Origin: Pseudomonas hunanensis
Lineage (GTDB): Bacteria; Pseudomonadota; Gammaproteobacteria; Pseudomonadales; Pseudomonadaceae
Direction: 5' to 3'
NCBI RefSeq assembly: GCF_013393325.1
Contig: NZ_QJRC01000033.1
Coordinates: 1-64,000, forward strand
DNA length: 64,000 bases
Part shown: positions 18,369 to 29,466 of the stretch, one piece after another
Numbering within the stretch: position 1 is the stretch's first letter
Layout of the letters: each line of letters opens with the position of its first letter
Notes under the pieces: model-generated
Database searches by the model: none
What the model saw: only the letters and a program-made list of their open reading frames with translations
What the model was told of the DNA's origin: nothing
Program-made: the position numbers and the translations under genes

Positions 18369-19373
18369 TCAAGCCTCTTGCATGAACTGCTGCCGATACT
18401 GGTTTGGTGACAGCTCGGTGTGCTGGCGAAACAGCCGCGCGAAGAAACTGGCATCGTCATAACCGACCTCGTAGCTGATGGTCTTGATGCTCTTGCGCGT
18501 GCTCGACAACAACCCCTTGGCTGTCTCGATGCGTAGCCGTTGCAGGTAGTGCAGCGGCTTGTCACCCGTTGCGCCCTGGAACCGGCGCATGAAGTTGCGG
18601 ATGCTCATGCCGTGGTTGCGGGCCACATCTTCGAAGCGGAACTTGTCGGCGAAGTGCTCTTCCAACCAGTGCTGAATCTGCAGGATGATCAGGTCCTGGT
18701 GCAGTTTTTGCCCGCCAAAGCCCATGCGCCCCGGGGTGTAGTTGCGTTGCACTTCGTAAAGAATGTCGCGTGACACTGCACGGGCCACGTTGGCACCGCA
18801 GAAGCGCTCGATCAGGTAGATGTACAGGTCGCAGGCTGAAGTTGCACCGCCGGCGCAATAGATATTGTCGGCATCGGTCAGGTGCTTGTCCTGGTTCAGG
18901 CGGATCTTCGGGAAGCGTTCGGCAAAGCTGCTGAAGAAGCGCCAGTAGGTGGTGGCCTCCTTGCCGTCGAGCAGGCCCGACTCGGCCAGCCAGAACACGC
19001 CACTGGCCTCGGCGCACAGCACCGCGCCACGCGCGTGCTGCTCACGCAGCCACGGCAGCACCTGCGGGTAACGTTGCAGGAGGTTGTCGAAGTCATCCCA
19101 GTAGGCCGGGAGAATGATCACATCGGCGTCGTCCAGGCCACCATCGACCGGTAGCTGCACATTGCTGAAGCTGTCCACAGGTTGGCCGTCGGGGCTCACC
19201 AGGCGGATTTCGAACATGGGCTGCAAACCCAGGCCCAGCTGCTTGCTGTAGCGCAGGCTGGCGAGGTGGAAGAAGTCCTTGGCCTGCATCAAGGTCGAAG
19301 CAAACACCTTGTCAATGGCCAGGATGCTGACGCGCCGCAGCGACGCGGAGGGTTGGGTAAACATCATTGTCAT
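18369..19373 (-). CDS. GlxA-family (DJ-1/PfpI + AraC) transcriptional regulator
   Basis: A 334-residue regulator. Residues about 12-190 form a class I amidotransferase-like domain with the nucleophile-elbow Cys in AVLCAEASGVFWLAE and a following ATTYW. Residues about 215-330 form an AraC helix-turn-helix pair. Relatives (GbdR, CdhR, ArgR) sense amines or amino acids. The inducer of this one is not evident. Three ATGs (19373, 19367, 19364) are possible starts; none has a strong ribosome site. It is the gene downstream of an aldo/keto reductase on the same strand, 95 bp apart. Confidence 0.82.
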   Translation of the reverse strand: MTMMFTQPSASLRRVSILAIDKVFASTLMQAKDFFHLASLRYSKQLGLGLQPMFEIRLVSPDGQPVDSFSNVQLPVDGGLDDADVIILPAYWDDFDNLLQRYPQVLPWLREQHARGAVLCAEASGVFWLAESGLLDGKEATTYWRFFSSFAERFPKIRLNQDKHLTDADNIYCAGGATSACDLYIYLIERFCGANVARAVSRDILYEVQRNYTPGRMGFGGQKLHQDLIILQIQHWLEEHFADKFRFEDVARNHGMSIRNFMRRFQGATGDKPLHYLQRLRIETAKGLLSSTRKSIKTISYEVGYDDASFFARLFRQHTELSPNQYRQQFMQEA

Positions 19374-19468
19374 TGTTCTTATAGGGTAGAGTGGTCAATC
19401 ACCGGCTGGATCGTCTTATTTTTTGGCGATTGTGTCTACCCCATGTAACAGCGGGGCTGCTTTGCAGC

Positions 19469-20509
19469 TCAAGGTGCCGGGTTAGGCTGCTCCTGGTGGA
19501 TGGCTTCAATCGCCGCCAGCAACTCATCGCTCAGGTTCAGCTCAAGGCTCGCCAGGTTGCTGTCCAGCTGTTGCAGGCTGGTGGCACCGATGATGTTGCT
19601 GGTCACGAACGGCTGTCGGGTGACGAACGCCAGGGCCATCTGCGCCGGGTCCAGGCCGTGCTCGCGGGCCAGTTGCACATAGCGGCTGCAGGCTGCCACG
19701 GTCTGCGGGTTGGAATAACGGGCAAAGCGGCTGAACAGGGTCAGGCGTGCGTTGCCCGGCCGTGCGCCGTTCTCGTACTTGCCCGAGAGCATGCCGAAGG
19801 CCAGCGGCGAATAGGCCAGCAGGCCGCACTGCTCGCGGATGGCCACTTCCGCCAGGCCTACCTCGAAGCTGCGGTTGAGCAGGTTATACGGGTTCTGGAT
19901 CGACACCGCCCGCGGCCAGCCACGGCTTTCGGCCAACTGCAGGAACTTCATGGTGCCCCACGGCGTTTCGTTGGACAGGCCAATGTGGCGGATCTTGCCC
20001 GCGTGCACCTGCTCGTCGAGTACTTCGAGGGTTTCTTCCAGCGGGGTGAAATGGTCCTGTGGCAGGTGCTGGTAGCCCAGCTTGCCGAAGAAGTTGGTGC
20101 TGCGCTCCGGCCAGTGCAACTGATACAGGTCGATACGGTCGGTTTGCAGGCGCTTGAGGCTTTCGTCCAGCGCCGCGACGATGTGCTGGCGGTTGTGCTT
20201 GAGCTGGCCGTCGCGGATGTGGCTGATCCCGTTGCCGGGGCCTGCGACCTTGCTGGCCAGGACCCAGTCATCGCGATCGCCGTTGGCCCGGAACCAGTTG
20301 CCGATGATGCGTTCGGTGGCGGCGTAGGTTTCCGGGCGGGGTGGCACCGGGTACATTTCGGCTGTGTCGATGAAGTTGACCCCGGCTTTCTTGGCCCGGG
20401 CAATCTGTTCGAAGGGCTCGGCTTCAACGTTCTGCTCGCCCCAGGTCATGGTGCCCAGGCACAGGGCGCTGACGTTGAGGTCGGTACGGCCGAGCTGACG
20501 GTATTCCAT
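19469..20509 (-). CDS. NADP(H)-dependent aldo/keto reductase (Tas type)
   Basis: A 346-residue aldo/keto reductase, the same length as E. coli Tas. The catalytic tetrad is recognisable: Asp and Tyr in FIDTAEMYPV, Lys in LASKVAG and His in LYQLHWPER. The cofactor-binding C-terminal region includes NIIGATSLQQLDSN. It reduces carbonyls; the natural substrate is unknown. Transcription is away from rplM. The ATG follows AAGGAGAG. Confidence 0.85.
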   Translation of the reverse strand: MEYRQLGRTDLNVSALCLGTMTWGEQNVEAEPFEQIARAKKAGVNFIDTAEMYPVPPRPETYAATERIIGNWFRANGDRDDWVLASKVAGPGNGISHIRDGQLKHNRQHIVAALDESLKRLQTDRIDLYQLHWPERSTNFFGKLGYQHLPQDHFTPLEETLEVLDEQVHAGKIRHIGLSNETPWGTMKFLQLAESRGWPRAVSIQNPYNLLNRSFEVGLAEVAIREQCGLLAYSPLAFGMLSGKYENGARPGNARLTLFSRFARYSNPQTVAACSRYVQLAREHGLDPAQMALAFVTRQPFVTSNIIGATSLQQLDSNLASLELNLSDELLAAIEAIHQEQPNPAP

Positions 20510-20695
20510 CGGTTAGACTCTCCTTGGCAATAGAAGCCTATCAAAGCAGGTTGAAATTTTTCTCGCAATCTGGATAATTCAGCCCCTCTCCGCGTGGCGG
20601 AAGTGATGCACCATCACGCAGGAAGAACCCCGTCGAACATTGGCGTGCCCGACCCGAGCCCCCAAAAGCGTCTGTGTTCGGCTGCGCGCTTGCCC

Positions 20696-20724
20696 TTGGC
20701 AAGCTGTGCACTATCCAGTAAGAT
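20696..20724 (+). promoter_or_regulatory. Sigma-70 promoter of rplM-rpsI
   Basis: TTGGCA and TAAGAT are separated by exactly 17 bp, giving a start near 20731 and a leader of about 37 nt. The rest of the 258-bp spacer shows only a small GTGATG-CAC-CATCAC hairpin (20603-20617). Confidence 0.65.
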
Positions 20725-20767
20725 TCGCCGTCTATTTTTCGCTGGGCGGCCTCTGAGGCTTTAGAGA

Positions 20768-21196
20768 ATGAAAACTTTTACTGCTAAACCGGAAACAGTA
20801 AAGCGCGAGTGGTTCGTAGTCGACGCCGCTGGCCAGACCCTGGGTCGTCTGGCTACCGAAATCGCTACCCGTCTGCGTGGCAAACACAAACCAGAATACA
20901 CCCCTCACGTTGACACCGGCGACTACATCGTCGTTATCAACGCCGAGCAGGTTCGTGTGACTGGTGCCAAGTCTTCCGACAAAATGTACTACTCCCACTC
21001 CGGCTTCCCGGGCGGTATCAAGGAAATCAACTTCGAGAAGTTGATCGCCAAGGCCCCTGAGCGTGTTATCGAAACCGCGGTCAAAGGCATGCTGCCTAAG
21101 AACCCGCTGGGTCGCGACATGTACCGCAAGCTGAAAGTGTACGCGGGTGCTGCTCACCCACACACTGCTCAGCAGCCTCAAGAACTGAAGATCTAA
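20768..21196 (+). CDS. rplM: 50S ribosomal protein L13
   Basis: A 142-residue large-subunit protein, the same length as in E. coli. It begins [20 protein letters not shown] and contains the signature [13 protein letters not shown] near the C-terminus. Codon use is biased as expected for a highly expressed gene. It forms the universal operon with rpsI, 14 bp downstream. Confidence 0.98.
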
Positions 21197-21210
21197 CGGG
21201 ATAGTTCATT

Positions 21211-21603
21211 ATGTCGGCGACTCAAAATTACGGCACTGGCCGTCGCAAGACCGCAACCGCTCGCGTATTCCTGCGTCCGGGTACTGGTAACATTTCCATC
21301 AACAACCGTTCTCTGGACGTGTTCTTCGGTCGCGAAACCGCTCGCATGGTTGTTCGCCAGCCACTCGAGCTGACCGAAACCGTTGAGAAGTTCGACATCT
21401 ACGTCACCGTTTCCGGTGGTGGTGTCAGCGGTCAAGCCGGTGCGATCCGTCACGGTATCACCCGCGCTCTGATGGAATACGACGAAACCCTGCGTGGCGC
21501 TCTGCGTCGTGCTGGCTACGTCACCCGCGACGCTCGTGAAGTTGAGCGTAAGAAAGTGGGTCTGCGTAAAGCGCGTAAGCGTCCTCAGTACTCCAAGCGT
21601 TAA
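21211..21603 (+). CDS. rpsI: 30S ribosomal protein S9
   Basis: A 130-residue small-subunit protein whose C-terminal tail ([11 protein letters not shown]) reaches the ribosomal P site. The diagnostic [10 protein letters not shown] is at residues 10-19 and the [14 protein letters not shown] motif at about 70-84. It ends the rplM-rpsI operon before a strong terminator. Confidence 0.98.
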   Translation: MSATQNYGTGRRKTATARVFLRPGTGNISINNRSLDVFFGRETARMVVRQPLELTETVEKFDIYVTVSGGGVSGQAGAIRHGITRALMEYDETLRGALRRAGYVTRDAREVERKKVGLRKARKRPQYSKR

Positions 21604-21620
21604 TACCGCTTCGGCAGTCG

Positions 21621-21658
21621 AAAAAAGCCCGGTTCCTTGGAACCGGGCTTTTTTTTTG
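21621..21658 (+). terminator. Terminator of rplM-rpsI
   Basis: A 12-bp arm AAGCCCGGTTCC pairs with GGAACCGGGCTT and runs into nine T residues. The upstream A run could let it act on the minus strand too, though no gene needs it. Confidence 0.93.
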
Positions 21659-21865
21659 GCTTGAACTAACCTGTCAGCATGTCAGTGGCCGCTTGTCGCA
21701 TAGACACAGATCAAGCAAAGCGCGGGTTGTCACCCTTGCCGGGGTAATCACCTTGTCAGTGTGTGGATTTGTTTCTTACCATGGCGGCCAATTTTTAGTG
21801 CCATTGACACAACCTAAGTACAAGCCTGGTTCAACAGGCCAAGCAAGCTGATGGGAGAGGACTGA

Positions 21866-22459
21866 ATGAGCAATGACGGCGTCAACGCAGGCCGGCGCCG
21901 CTTCCTCGTAGCCGCGACATCCGTGGTCGGGGCAGCGGGAGCAGTGGGGGCTGCGGTACCGTTCGTGGGGTCATGGTTTCCCAGTGCCAAGGCGAAAGCC
22001 GCGGGTGCACCGGTGAAGGTCAATATTGCCAAGGTCGAGGCCGGGCAGCAGATGGTGGCCGAGTGGCGTGGCCAGCCCGTATTCATCGTGCGCCGAACGG
22101 AGGAGATTCTCGGTAACCTGAAAAAAATCACCGGCGATCTGTCTGATCCAGAGTCCAAGGCCTCGGTCCAGCCGGCTTACGTCGACCCCGAGGTTCGCTC
22201 GATCAAGCCGGAAATCCTCATTCTCGTGGGCCTCTGCACGCACCTGGGTTGCTCGCCCACCTTCCGCCCGGAAGTCGCGCCCGCCGACCTCGGCCCGAAA
22301 TGGGTAGGTGGCTACTTCTGCCCATGCCACGGCTCCCACTATGACCTGGCTGGCCGTGTCTACAAATCGCAGCCGGCGCCTCTCAACCTGCCCGTGCCAC
22401 CGCACTCTTACGAGTCGGACGAGATCATCGTCATTGGCGTCGACCAGGAGAACGCATGA
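21866..22459 (+). CDS. petA: Ubiquinol-cytochrome c reductase, Rieske iron-sulfur subunit
   Basis: A 197-residue Rieske protein of the cytochrome bc1 complex; it takes an electron from ubiquinol at the Qo site. The [2Fe-2S] ligands lie in CTHLGC and CPCHGS, two Cys and two His. The N-terminus has a twin-arginine motif (GRRRFLVAAT, from residue 9) followed by the membrane anchor, consistent with Tat export of the folded protein. GGGAGAGG precedes the ATG. Its stop overlaps the petB start (ATGA). The roughly 200-bp upstream spacer has a TTGACA (21804) but no good -10. Confidence 0.96.
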   Translation: MSNDGVNAGRRRFLVAATSVVGAAGAVGAAVPFVGSWFPSAKAKAAGAPVKVNIAKVEAGQQMVAEWRGQPVFIVRRTEEILGNLKKITGDLSDPESKASVQPAYVDPEVRSIKPEILILVGLCTHLGCSPTFRPEVAPADLGPKWVGGYFCPCHGSHYDLAGRVYKSQPAPLNLPVPPHSYESDEIIVIGVDQENA

Positions 22460-23670
22460 TGAGCAAGTTCATGGACTGGATTGATGCTCGCTTCCCCGCC
22501 ACCAAGATGTGGGAAGACCACCTGAGCAAGTATTACGCGCCCAAGAACTTCAACTTCCTGTATTTCTTCGGCTCCTTGGCATTGCTGGTATTGGTGAATC
22601 AGATCGTTACCGGCGTGTGGCTGACCATGAGCTTCACGCCCTCGGCGGAAGAGGCGTTCGCCTCGGTCGAGTACATCATGCGTGATGTGGAGTACGGCTG
22701 GATTCTGCGCTACCTGCACTCTACCGGTGCGTCTGCGTTCTTCATCGTGGTCTACCTGCACATGTTCCGCGGCCTGCTCTACGGCTCCTACCAGAAGCCA
22801 CGCGAACTGGTCTGGTTGTTCGGCATGCTGATCTACCTGGCGCTGATGGCTGAAGCGTTCATGGGCTACCTGTTGCCGTGGGGGCAGATGTCTTACTGGG
22901 GCGCCCAGGTGATCATTTCGCTGTTCGGTGCCATCCCGGTGATCGGTGACGACCTCACCCAGTGGATCCGTGGTGACTACCTGATCTCGGGCATCACCCT
23001 GAACCGCTTCTTCGCCCTGCACGTGGTTGCCCTGCCAATCGTGATTCTCGGCCTGGTGGTGCTGCATATCCTTGCGCTGCACGAAGTGGGTTCGAACAAC
23101 CCTGATGGCGTGGACATCAAGAAGAAAAAGGACGAAAACGGCATTCCGCTGGACGGCATTCCGTTCCACCCGTACTACACCGTCAAAGACATTGTCGGGG
23201 TGGTGGTGTTCCTGTTCGTGTTCTGCGCCGTGGTGTTCTTCTTCCCGGAAATGGGCGGTTACTTCCTGGAAAAACCTAACTTCGAGCAGGCCAACGCGTT
23301 CAAGACCCCTGAGCACATCGCACCGGTGTGGTACTTCACACCCTTCTACGCGATCCTGCGTGCGGTGCCCGACAAGCTGATGGGTGTCATTGCCATGGGT
23401 GCGGCCATCGCCGTGCTGTTCGTACTGCCCTGGCTCGACCGTAGCCCGGTGCGTTCCATGCGTTACAAGGGCTGGATCAGCAAGGTCTTCCTGCTGGTGT
23501 TCTGCGTGGCCTTCGTCATCCTCGGCGTGCTGGGCGTACTGGCGCCGACACCTGGGCGTACCTTGTTGTCGCAGGTATGCACGGTGCTGTACTTCGCCTA
23601 CTTCCTGCTGATGCCGTTCTACACAAGGCTCGAGAAGACCAAACCGGTTCCGGAAAGGGTGACTGGCTGA
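22456..23670 (+). CDS. petB: Cytochrome b subunit of bc1 complex
   Basis: A 404-residue, eight-helix membrane protein carrying both b hemes. The candidate ligands are His88/His102 and His189/His204; the second pair is spaced by 15 rather than the 14 residues of alphaproteobacterial and mitochondrial cytochrome b. The Qo-site PEWY motif reads PVWY, a variant known in gammaproteobacteria. Two adjacent ATGs (22456 and 22459) could start it. The petA stop overlaps, and petC begins in TGATG at the end. Confidence 0.96.
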   Translation: MMSKFMDWIDARFPATKMWEDHLSKYYAPKNFNFLYFFGSLALLVLVNQIVTGVWLTMSFTPSAEEAFASVEYIMRDVEYGWILRYLHSTGASAFFIVVYLHMFRGLLYGSYQKPRELVWLFGMLIYLALMAEAFMGYLLPWGQMSYWGAQVIISLFGAIPVIGDDLTQWIRGDYLISGITLNRFFALHVVALPIVILGLVVLHILALHEVGSNNPDGVDIKKKKDENGIPLDGIPFHPYYTVKDIVGVVVFLFVFCAVVFFFPEMGGYFLEKPNFEQANAFKTPEHIAPVWYFTPFYAILRAVPDKLMGVIAMGAAIAVLFVLPWLDRSPVRSMRYKGWISKVFLLVFCVAFVILGVLGVLAPTPGRTLLSQVCTVLYFAYFLLMPFYTRLEKTKPVPERVTG

Positions 23671-24449
23671 TGAAAAAGTTGATTGCAGTATTTTTGCTGG
23701 CAGTGATGCCTGCCTTTTCCTTCGCTGCCGAACACGGCCTGGAGCTGGACAAGGCCGATATCGACCTGACCGACAAGGCCGCCATGCAGGACGGTGCGCG
23801 TACCTTCGCCAACTATTGCATGGGTTGCCACAGTGCCAAGTTCCAGCGTTACGAGCGAGTGGCCGATGACCTGGGCATTCCGCACGAGCTGATGCTCGAG
23901 AAGCTGGTGTTCACCGGTGCCAAGATCGGTGACCACATGCAGATCGGCATGAAGCCCAGCGACGCCAAGACTTGGTTCGGCGCTGCGCCACCCGACCTGA
24001 CCCTGGTGGCTCGGGTGCGCGGTACCGACTGGCTGTACACCTATCTGCGCAGCTTCTACGAGGACCCGTCGCGGCCTTACGGGGTGAACAACAAGGTGTT
24101 CCCGAACGTCGGCATGCCGAACGTGTTGGTTGGCCTGCAGGGTAACCAGGTGATCGGCTGCAAGCAGGTGCAGACCGTGACCGATGGCAAGAAGCAATTC
24201 GACCCGTTGACCGGCAGCCCGATAACCCATGAAGCCTGTGACCAGCTGACCATTACGCCGAAATCCGGTACCCTGACCACTGAGCAGTTCGACGAGAAGG
24301 TCAAGAACCTGGTGACCTTCCTGGCCTATTCGGCCAACCCGGTCAAACTGGAAAGCCAGCGCATCGGTACCTACGTGTTGCTGTACCTGGCTTTCTTCTT
24401 CGTATTCGCCTACTTGCTCAAGCGTGAATACTGGAAGGACGTGCACTGA
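23670..24449 (+). CDS. petC: Cytochrome c1 subunit of bc1 complex
   Basis: A 259-residue periplasmic cytochrome c1 that passes electrons from the Rieske centre to soluble cytochrome c. It has a Sec signal peptide (1-20, ending SFA-A), heme attachment CMGCH, a probable axial Met in NVGMPNVL, and a C-terminal membrane anchor before KREYWKDVH. The start at 23670 overlaps the petB stop by one base. It closes the petABC operon at a long terminator hairpin. Confidence 0.96.
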   Translation: MKKLIAVFLLAVMPAFSFAAEHGLELDKADIDLTDKAAMQDGARTFANYCMGCHSAKFQRYERVADDLGIPHELMLEKLVFTGAKIGDHMQIGMKPSDAKTWFGAAPPDLTLVARVRGTDWLYTYLRSFYEDPSRPYGVNNKVFPNVGMPNVLVGLQGNQVIGCKQVQTVTDGKKQFDPLTGSPITHEACDQLTITPKSGTLTTEQFDEKVKNLVTFLAYSANPVKLESQRIGTYVLLYLAFFFVFAYLLKREYWKDVH

Positions 24450-25190
<741 letters not shown>

Positions 25191-25200
25191 GGAGCCGTTG

Positions 25201-25632
25201 ATGAACTCCAGTCGCCCCTATCTGGTTCGAGCACTGTACGAGTGGATCGTCGACAACGATTGCACGCCCCATATGCTGGTCAATGCCGAATTCCCGAAAG
25301 TTCAGGTGCCGGATGGTTTCGCCAGTGATGGCCAGATCGTCTTGAATATCTCGCCAAGTGCCGTGCGCAGCCTGAACATGGACAACGAAGCGGTCAGTTT
25401 CGATGGCCGCTTCGGTGGCGTGCCTCATTCGTTGTACGTGCCGGTTGGCGCCATCCTGGGCATTTATGCTCGCGAAAATGGCCAGGGTATGGTCTTCGAG
25501 CTGGAGTCCCCGTTGATGGATGGCGACGACCTTGAAGACGATGATGTACAGCCGGATGACGATGGCCCGCCAGAGGGCGGTGGCCAGCCGCCGCGTCCGA
25601 CTGGTCGGCCAAGCCTGAAAGTGGTCAAGTAA
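25201..25632 (+). CDS. sspB: ClpXP protease specificity factor SspB
   Basis: A 143-residue adaptor that delivers ssrA-tagged proteins to ClpXP. The folded domain (1-110) binds the tag. An acidic, flexible linker (DGDDLEDDDVQPDDD) leads to the C-terminal ClpX-binding tail SLKVVK, which matches the LRVVK-type motif of E. coli SspB. The ATG at 25201 follows AAGGAG. It is cotranscribed with sspA. Confidence 0.94.
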   Translation: MNSSRPYLVRALYEWIVDNDCTPHMLVNAEFPKVQVPDGFASDGQIVLNISPSAVRSLNMDNEAVSFDGRFGGVPHSLYVPVGAILGIYARENGQGMVFELESPLMDGDDLEDDDVQPDDDGPPEGGGQPPRPTGRPSLKVVK

Positions 25633-25634
25633 CA

Positions 25635-25664
25635 AAAAAGGCGATCCAACCGGATCGCCTTTTT
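25635..25664. terminator. Bidirectional terminator between sspB and lipoprotein gene
   Basis: AAAGGCGATCC and GGATCGCCTTT pair around AACC. A and T runs flank both sides, serving the two convergent genes. Confidence 0.9.
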
Positions 25665-25682
25665 CTTTACCGCCAATCTGGG

Positions 25683-25901
25683 TTACAGGTCGCTGATGGT
25701 GCGTACCTGGTCCTTGTTGATGCGGGTGCGCTTGCCGTCGAGCTGTTGGAACTCGTAGAAGCCGGCGTCGCGGTCGAACTTTGGTGCATCGACAGCCTGA
25801 ATTTCACGGCCATCGTTGAGGGTGATCAGGCTTGGGGTGGAGCAGCCGGCCAGGGTGGCGAAGGTGCCGATCAGCAGGGCGGGCAGCAGAAGCTTTTTCA
25901 T
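25683..25901 (-). CDS. Small YgdI/YgdR-family lipoprotein
   Basis: A 72-residue predicted lipoprotein. The signal peptide ends in a lipobox (LAGC, Cys about 19), and the mature part is a short SH3-like DUF903 domain (LITLNDGREIQAVDAPKFD, then a C-terminal KDQVRTISDL). The function of YgdI/YgdR proteins is unknown. The start at 25901 is taken because the signal peptide begins there; the frame stays open upstream only by reading through the REP element. Confidence 0.82.
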   Translation of the reverse strand: MKKLLLPALLIGTFATLAGCSTPSLITLNDGREIQAVDAPKFDRDAGFYEFQQLDGKRTRINKDQVRTISDL

Positions 25902-25938
25902 GCGGTGTTTCCTGGGTTTCTTGAGGGTGTTGTCTGCG

Positions 25939-26018
25939 CCGGCCTCTTCGCGGCTAAAGCCGCTCCTACAGGGTGTAGCGTACCCCTGTAGGAGCGGCTT
26001 TAGCCGCGAAGAGGCCGG
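25939..26018. repeat. REP inverted pair (35-bp P. putida type)
   Basis: Two perfect 35-base arms (25939-25973 and 25984-26018) in opposite orientation are separated by 10 bases. The arms begin CCGGCCTCTTCGCGGC and end CTCCTACAGGG. This is the known abundant P. putida REP sequence, arranged as a head-to-head pair between two genes on the same strand. The transcript could fold into one long hairpin between dolP and the downstream lipoprotein gene. Confidence 0.92.
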
Positions 26019-26022
26019 AGAG

Positions 26023-27200
<1,178 letters not shown>

Positions 27201-27277
27201 TTAAGTGGGGCGGTGGCCTTTGCTACGCGCAACAACGACCAGCCCGCGAAACATAGAGCAAAAAAAACGAAGTGGGT

Positions 27278-27649
27278 TCAGCATTCGAAGGCGTTTTTCA
27301 GCCATTGAAGCGGTCTGCCTGCATGGTGGCTGCCCTGCAGGGCGACTACGTCGAAGCGGCAGGGGTGGTTGCCCCAGTGGGGCTCCTTCTGCAGGAACAG
27401 GCTGGCGGCAAGCACCAGCCGTTTCTGCTTGCGCCCATCGATACTGTCGAGGGCGCCTCCGAAGCCCGCGTGCAACCGGTAGCGGACTTCGACGAATACT
27501 ACTGTATCGGCGTCGAGCATGACCAGATCAAGCTCACCGCCTTTGCATCGCCAGTTGCGTGCCAGCAGTTGCAGGCCTTGCCCCTGAAGGTACTCAAGGG
27601 CTTGGGTCTCTGCTGCTTGCCCGGCACGGGTAGGCGATGCTGCAGGCAT
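27278..27649 (-). CDS. yraN: UPF0102 family nuclease-fold protein YraN
   Basis: A 123-residue protein with the PD-(D/E)XK-like core GELDLVMLD and VFVEVRYR that defines UPF0102. No activity is firmly established. Its ATG overlaps the lpoA stop (ATGA), so the two are translationally coupled; 86 bp separate it from diaA. Confidence 0.9.
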   Translation of the reverse strand: MPAASPTRAGQAAETQALEYLQGQGLQLLARNWRCKGGELDLVMLDADTVVFVEVRYRLHAGFGGALDSIDGRKQKRLVLAASLFLQKEPHWGNHPCRFDVVALQGSHHAGRPLQWLKNAFEC

Positions 27650-29466
27650 CAGCGCGGGGTGTCAGGCAGGCGCTTGACCTGGCCGCCGGCAAACTCGGCC
27701 CATGGCAGCTGGCGCTCGACGCGTTGGTTGGCGTTGATGCTCAGGCTGCCCGAAAGGCCCAGGACGCGGTTGTCCGGCAGTGCTTTCAGCTGGCCCAGGC
27801 GTGGCGCCAGGCTGTAGGCATCGACGCCCATGGCATACAGACGGCCCAGGCTGCCAGCGGCCTGTGGCCACTGCTGTACGACCTGTTGGCGCAGGCTGTT
27901 GCTGGTGTCGAGCAGCCACGGCGTTTCGCAGAAGCGGATGCCGTTCATGTCGTTGTACTGGTTGACGTCACCGCTGGCGCTGTACAGGTTCGAGGTGGCG
28001 TAGACCGGTACGTCACCGGCGTACTGGAAGTTCAGGGTCGGCTTGATCTGCTGGGCCTGCTGTGGGGTCGAGGCGAGGAAAATGAAGTCGATGTCCTGGC
28101 GGCGCGACGGTTGTGCGGCAATGCTGCCGCCTACCGTGCTTTGCAGGCTCTTGGCGCGGCCTTCGCTCTGGCGCAGTTGGAACAGGTCGGCAATCTGCTG
28201 GGCCAGGGCGACCGGCTGGGCGATGCGCTCGGCGGCGAGCAGGGTGCCACCATTGCCTTCCCAGTCCTGACGGAAGGCGGCCAGTACGCGGTCGCCCCAT
28301 TCACCGCTCGGCACCAGGGCCACGGCGCGGACCATGCCATCGGCGCGGGCGCGGCGGGCTACTTCGCGGGCTTCGTCTTCGGCAGCCAGGCCGAACTGGA
28401 ACAGTTGCGGCGGGGCTTTCTGGCCGGCGTCGGCGTAGTTCAGGGCCAGGGTAGTGATCGGCAATTGCGGTTTGGCGGCCAGTTGCTTCACCAGCGGCTT
28501 TTCCAGCGGGCCGATGACCAGTTGCACGCCGGCGGCCTGGGCCTGGCGATAGAAGTCATCGAGCGAGCCGATGCGCGAGCTGTCGAACACCTGCACGGCA
28601 GGTGCCGGTTGGCCGGCTTGCTGGGCCTGGAAGTGAGCGGCCATGAAGCCGTCACGCAGGGCGCGGGCAACACCGGCCAGCGGGCCCTCCTGAGGCAGCA
28701 GCAGGGCGACCTTGGTCAGCGGTTGGCTGGCCAGTTCCTTGAGCTTGGTCAGCGCCAGCGGCAGTTGCTGGGCGGCAGGGTGGTCCGGGTGTTGTTTGAC
28801 CCAGGTCTCGATGGCCGCTTGTTGCTGTTCCAGGGTGCCTGCACTTTTCACGGCGAAGGCCAGGCTGGTCCAGCCGGCCAGGGTCTGATCGTTGGCTGGC
28901 TGTTGCAGTTGCTCTGCCGGCAGTGAGGCAACCAGGGCCCAGATGGCGTCATTGTTGGCGCTGGCGGCCTGGCCGCTGAGCAGCGGGGCCAGCAGCACGC
29001 GCTGTTGTGCGGCAGCCAAGGCCTGGCCGTCGGCTTCGAGGGCGGCGGCATGCACGTTGTAGGTGCGCGCTTGCTGTTCCTTTGGCAGCTCAGCTACGCG
29101 CTGCAGGCTGGGGTGGGCCAGGGCAGCCAGGGCCGCTTTGGGCTGGTTGCGGCTCATGGCCAGCTCGGCGGCGAGGGTGCTGGCGAACACTTGCTGGGCC
29201 GGCTTGAGCGTGTCCAGCGGAACCTGCTCGAGAATGCGTGCGGCGCGTGGGAAATCCTTCTGCTTGTAGGCCAGGTCGGCCGCGCTCAGGCGCAGCAGGG
29301 CCGCGTCTTCAGCAGACTTGCTGGAAGCGGCTTTTTCGAGCAGTTGCTCGATGCTGGCGTCCGGGGTGCGTGGCAGTTCGCCCAGGCTGGATGAGGGCGA
29401 GCTGGCGCAGGCTGCCAGCAGGGCGGCGAGGCAGAGGGCTGTGAGCAGCCGCAGGCAAGCGATCAT
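27649..29466 (-). CDS. lpoA: Penicillin-binding protein activator LpoA
   Basis: A 605-residue outer-membrane lipoprotein that reaches through the periplasm to stimulate PBP1A. The signal peptide ends in lipobox LAAC (Cys about 20). The N-terminal half is Ala/Leu/Gln-rich with TPR-like helices (about 40-250), and the C-terminal half is a periplasmic-binding-protein fold (about 260-590). Size and order match E. coli YraM/LpoA. It is divergent from rsmI. Confidence 0.9.
   Translation of the reverse strand: MIACLRLLTALCLAALLAACASSPSSSLGELPRTPDASIEQLLEKAASSKSAEDAALLRLSAADLAYKQKDFPRAARILEQVPLDTLKPAQQVFASTLAAELAMSRNQPKAALAALAHPSLQRVAELPKEQQARTYNVHAAALEADGQALAAAQQRVLLAPLLSGQAASANNDAIWALVASLPAEQLQQPANDQTLAGWTSLAFAVKSAGTLEQQQAAIETWVKQHPDHPAAQQLPLALTKLKELASQPLTKVALLLPQEGPLAGVARALRDGFMAAHFQAQQAGQPAPAVQVFDSSRIGSLDDFYRQAQAAGVQLVIGPLEKPLVKQLAAKPQLPITTLALNYADAGQKAPPQLFQFGLAAEDEAREVARRARADGMVRAVALVPSGEWGDRVLAAFRQDWEGNGGTLLAAERIAQPVALAQQIADLFQLRQSEGRAKSLQSTVGGSIAAQPSRRQDIDFIFLASTPQQAQQIKPTLNFQYAGDVPVYATSNLYSASGDVNQYNDMNGIRFCETPWLLDTSNSLRQQVVQQWPQAAGSLGRLYAMGVDAYSLAPRLGQLKALPDNRVLGLSGSLSINANQRVERQLPWAEFAGGQVKRLPDTPR

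Noticed and set aside
21804..21809. TTGACA as -35 element of petABC
   Set aside because: No acceptable -10 lies 16-18 bp downstream (TGGTTC region).
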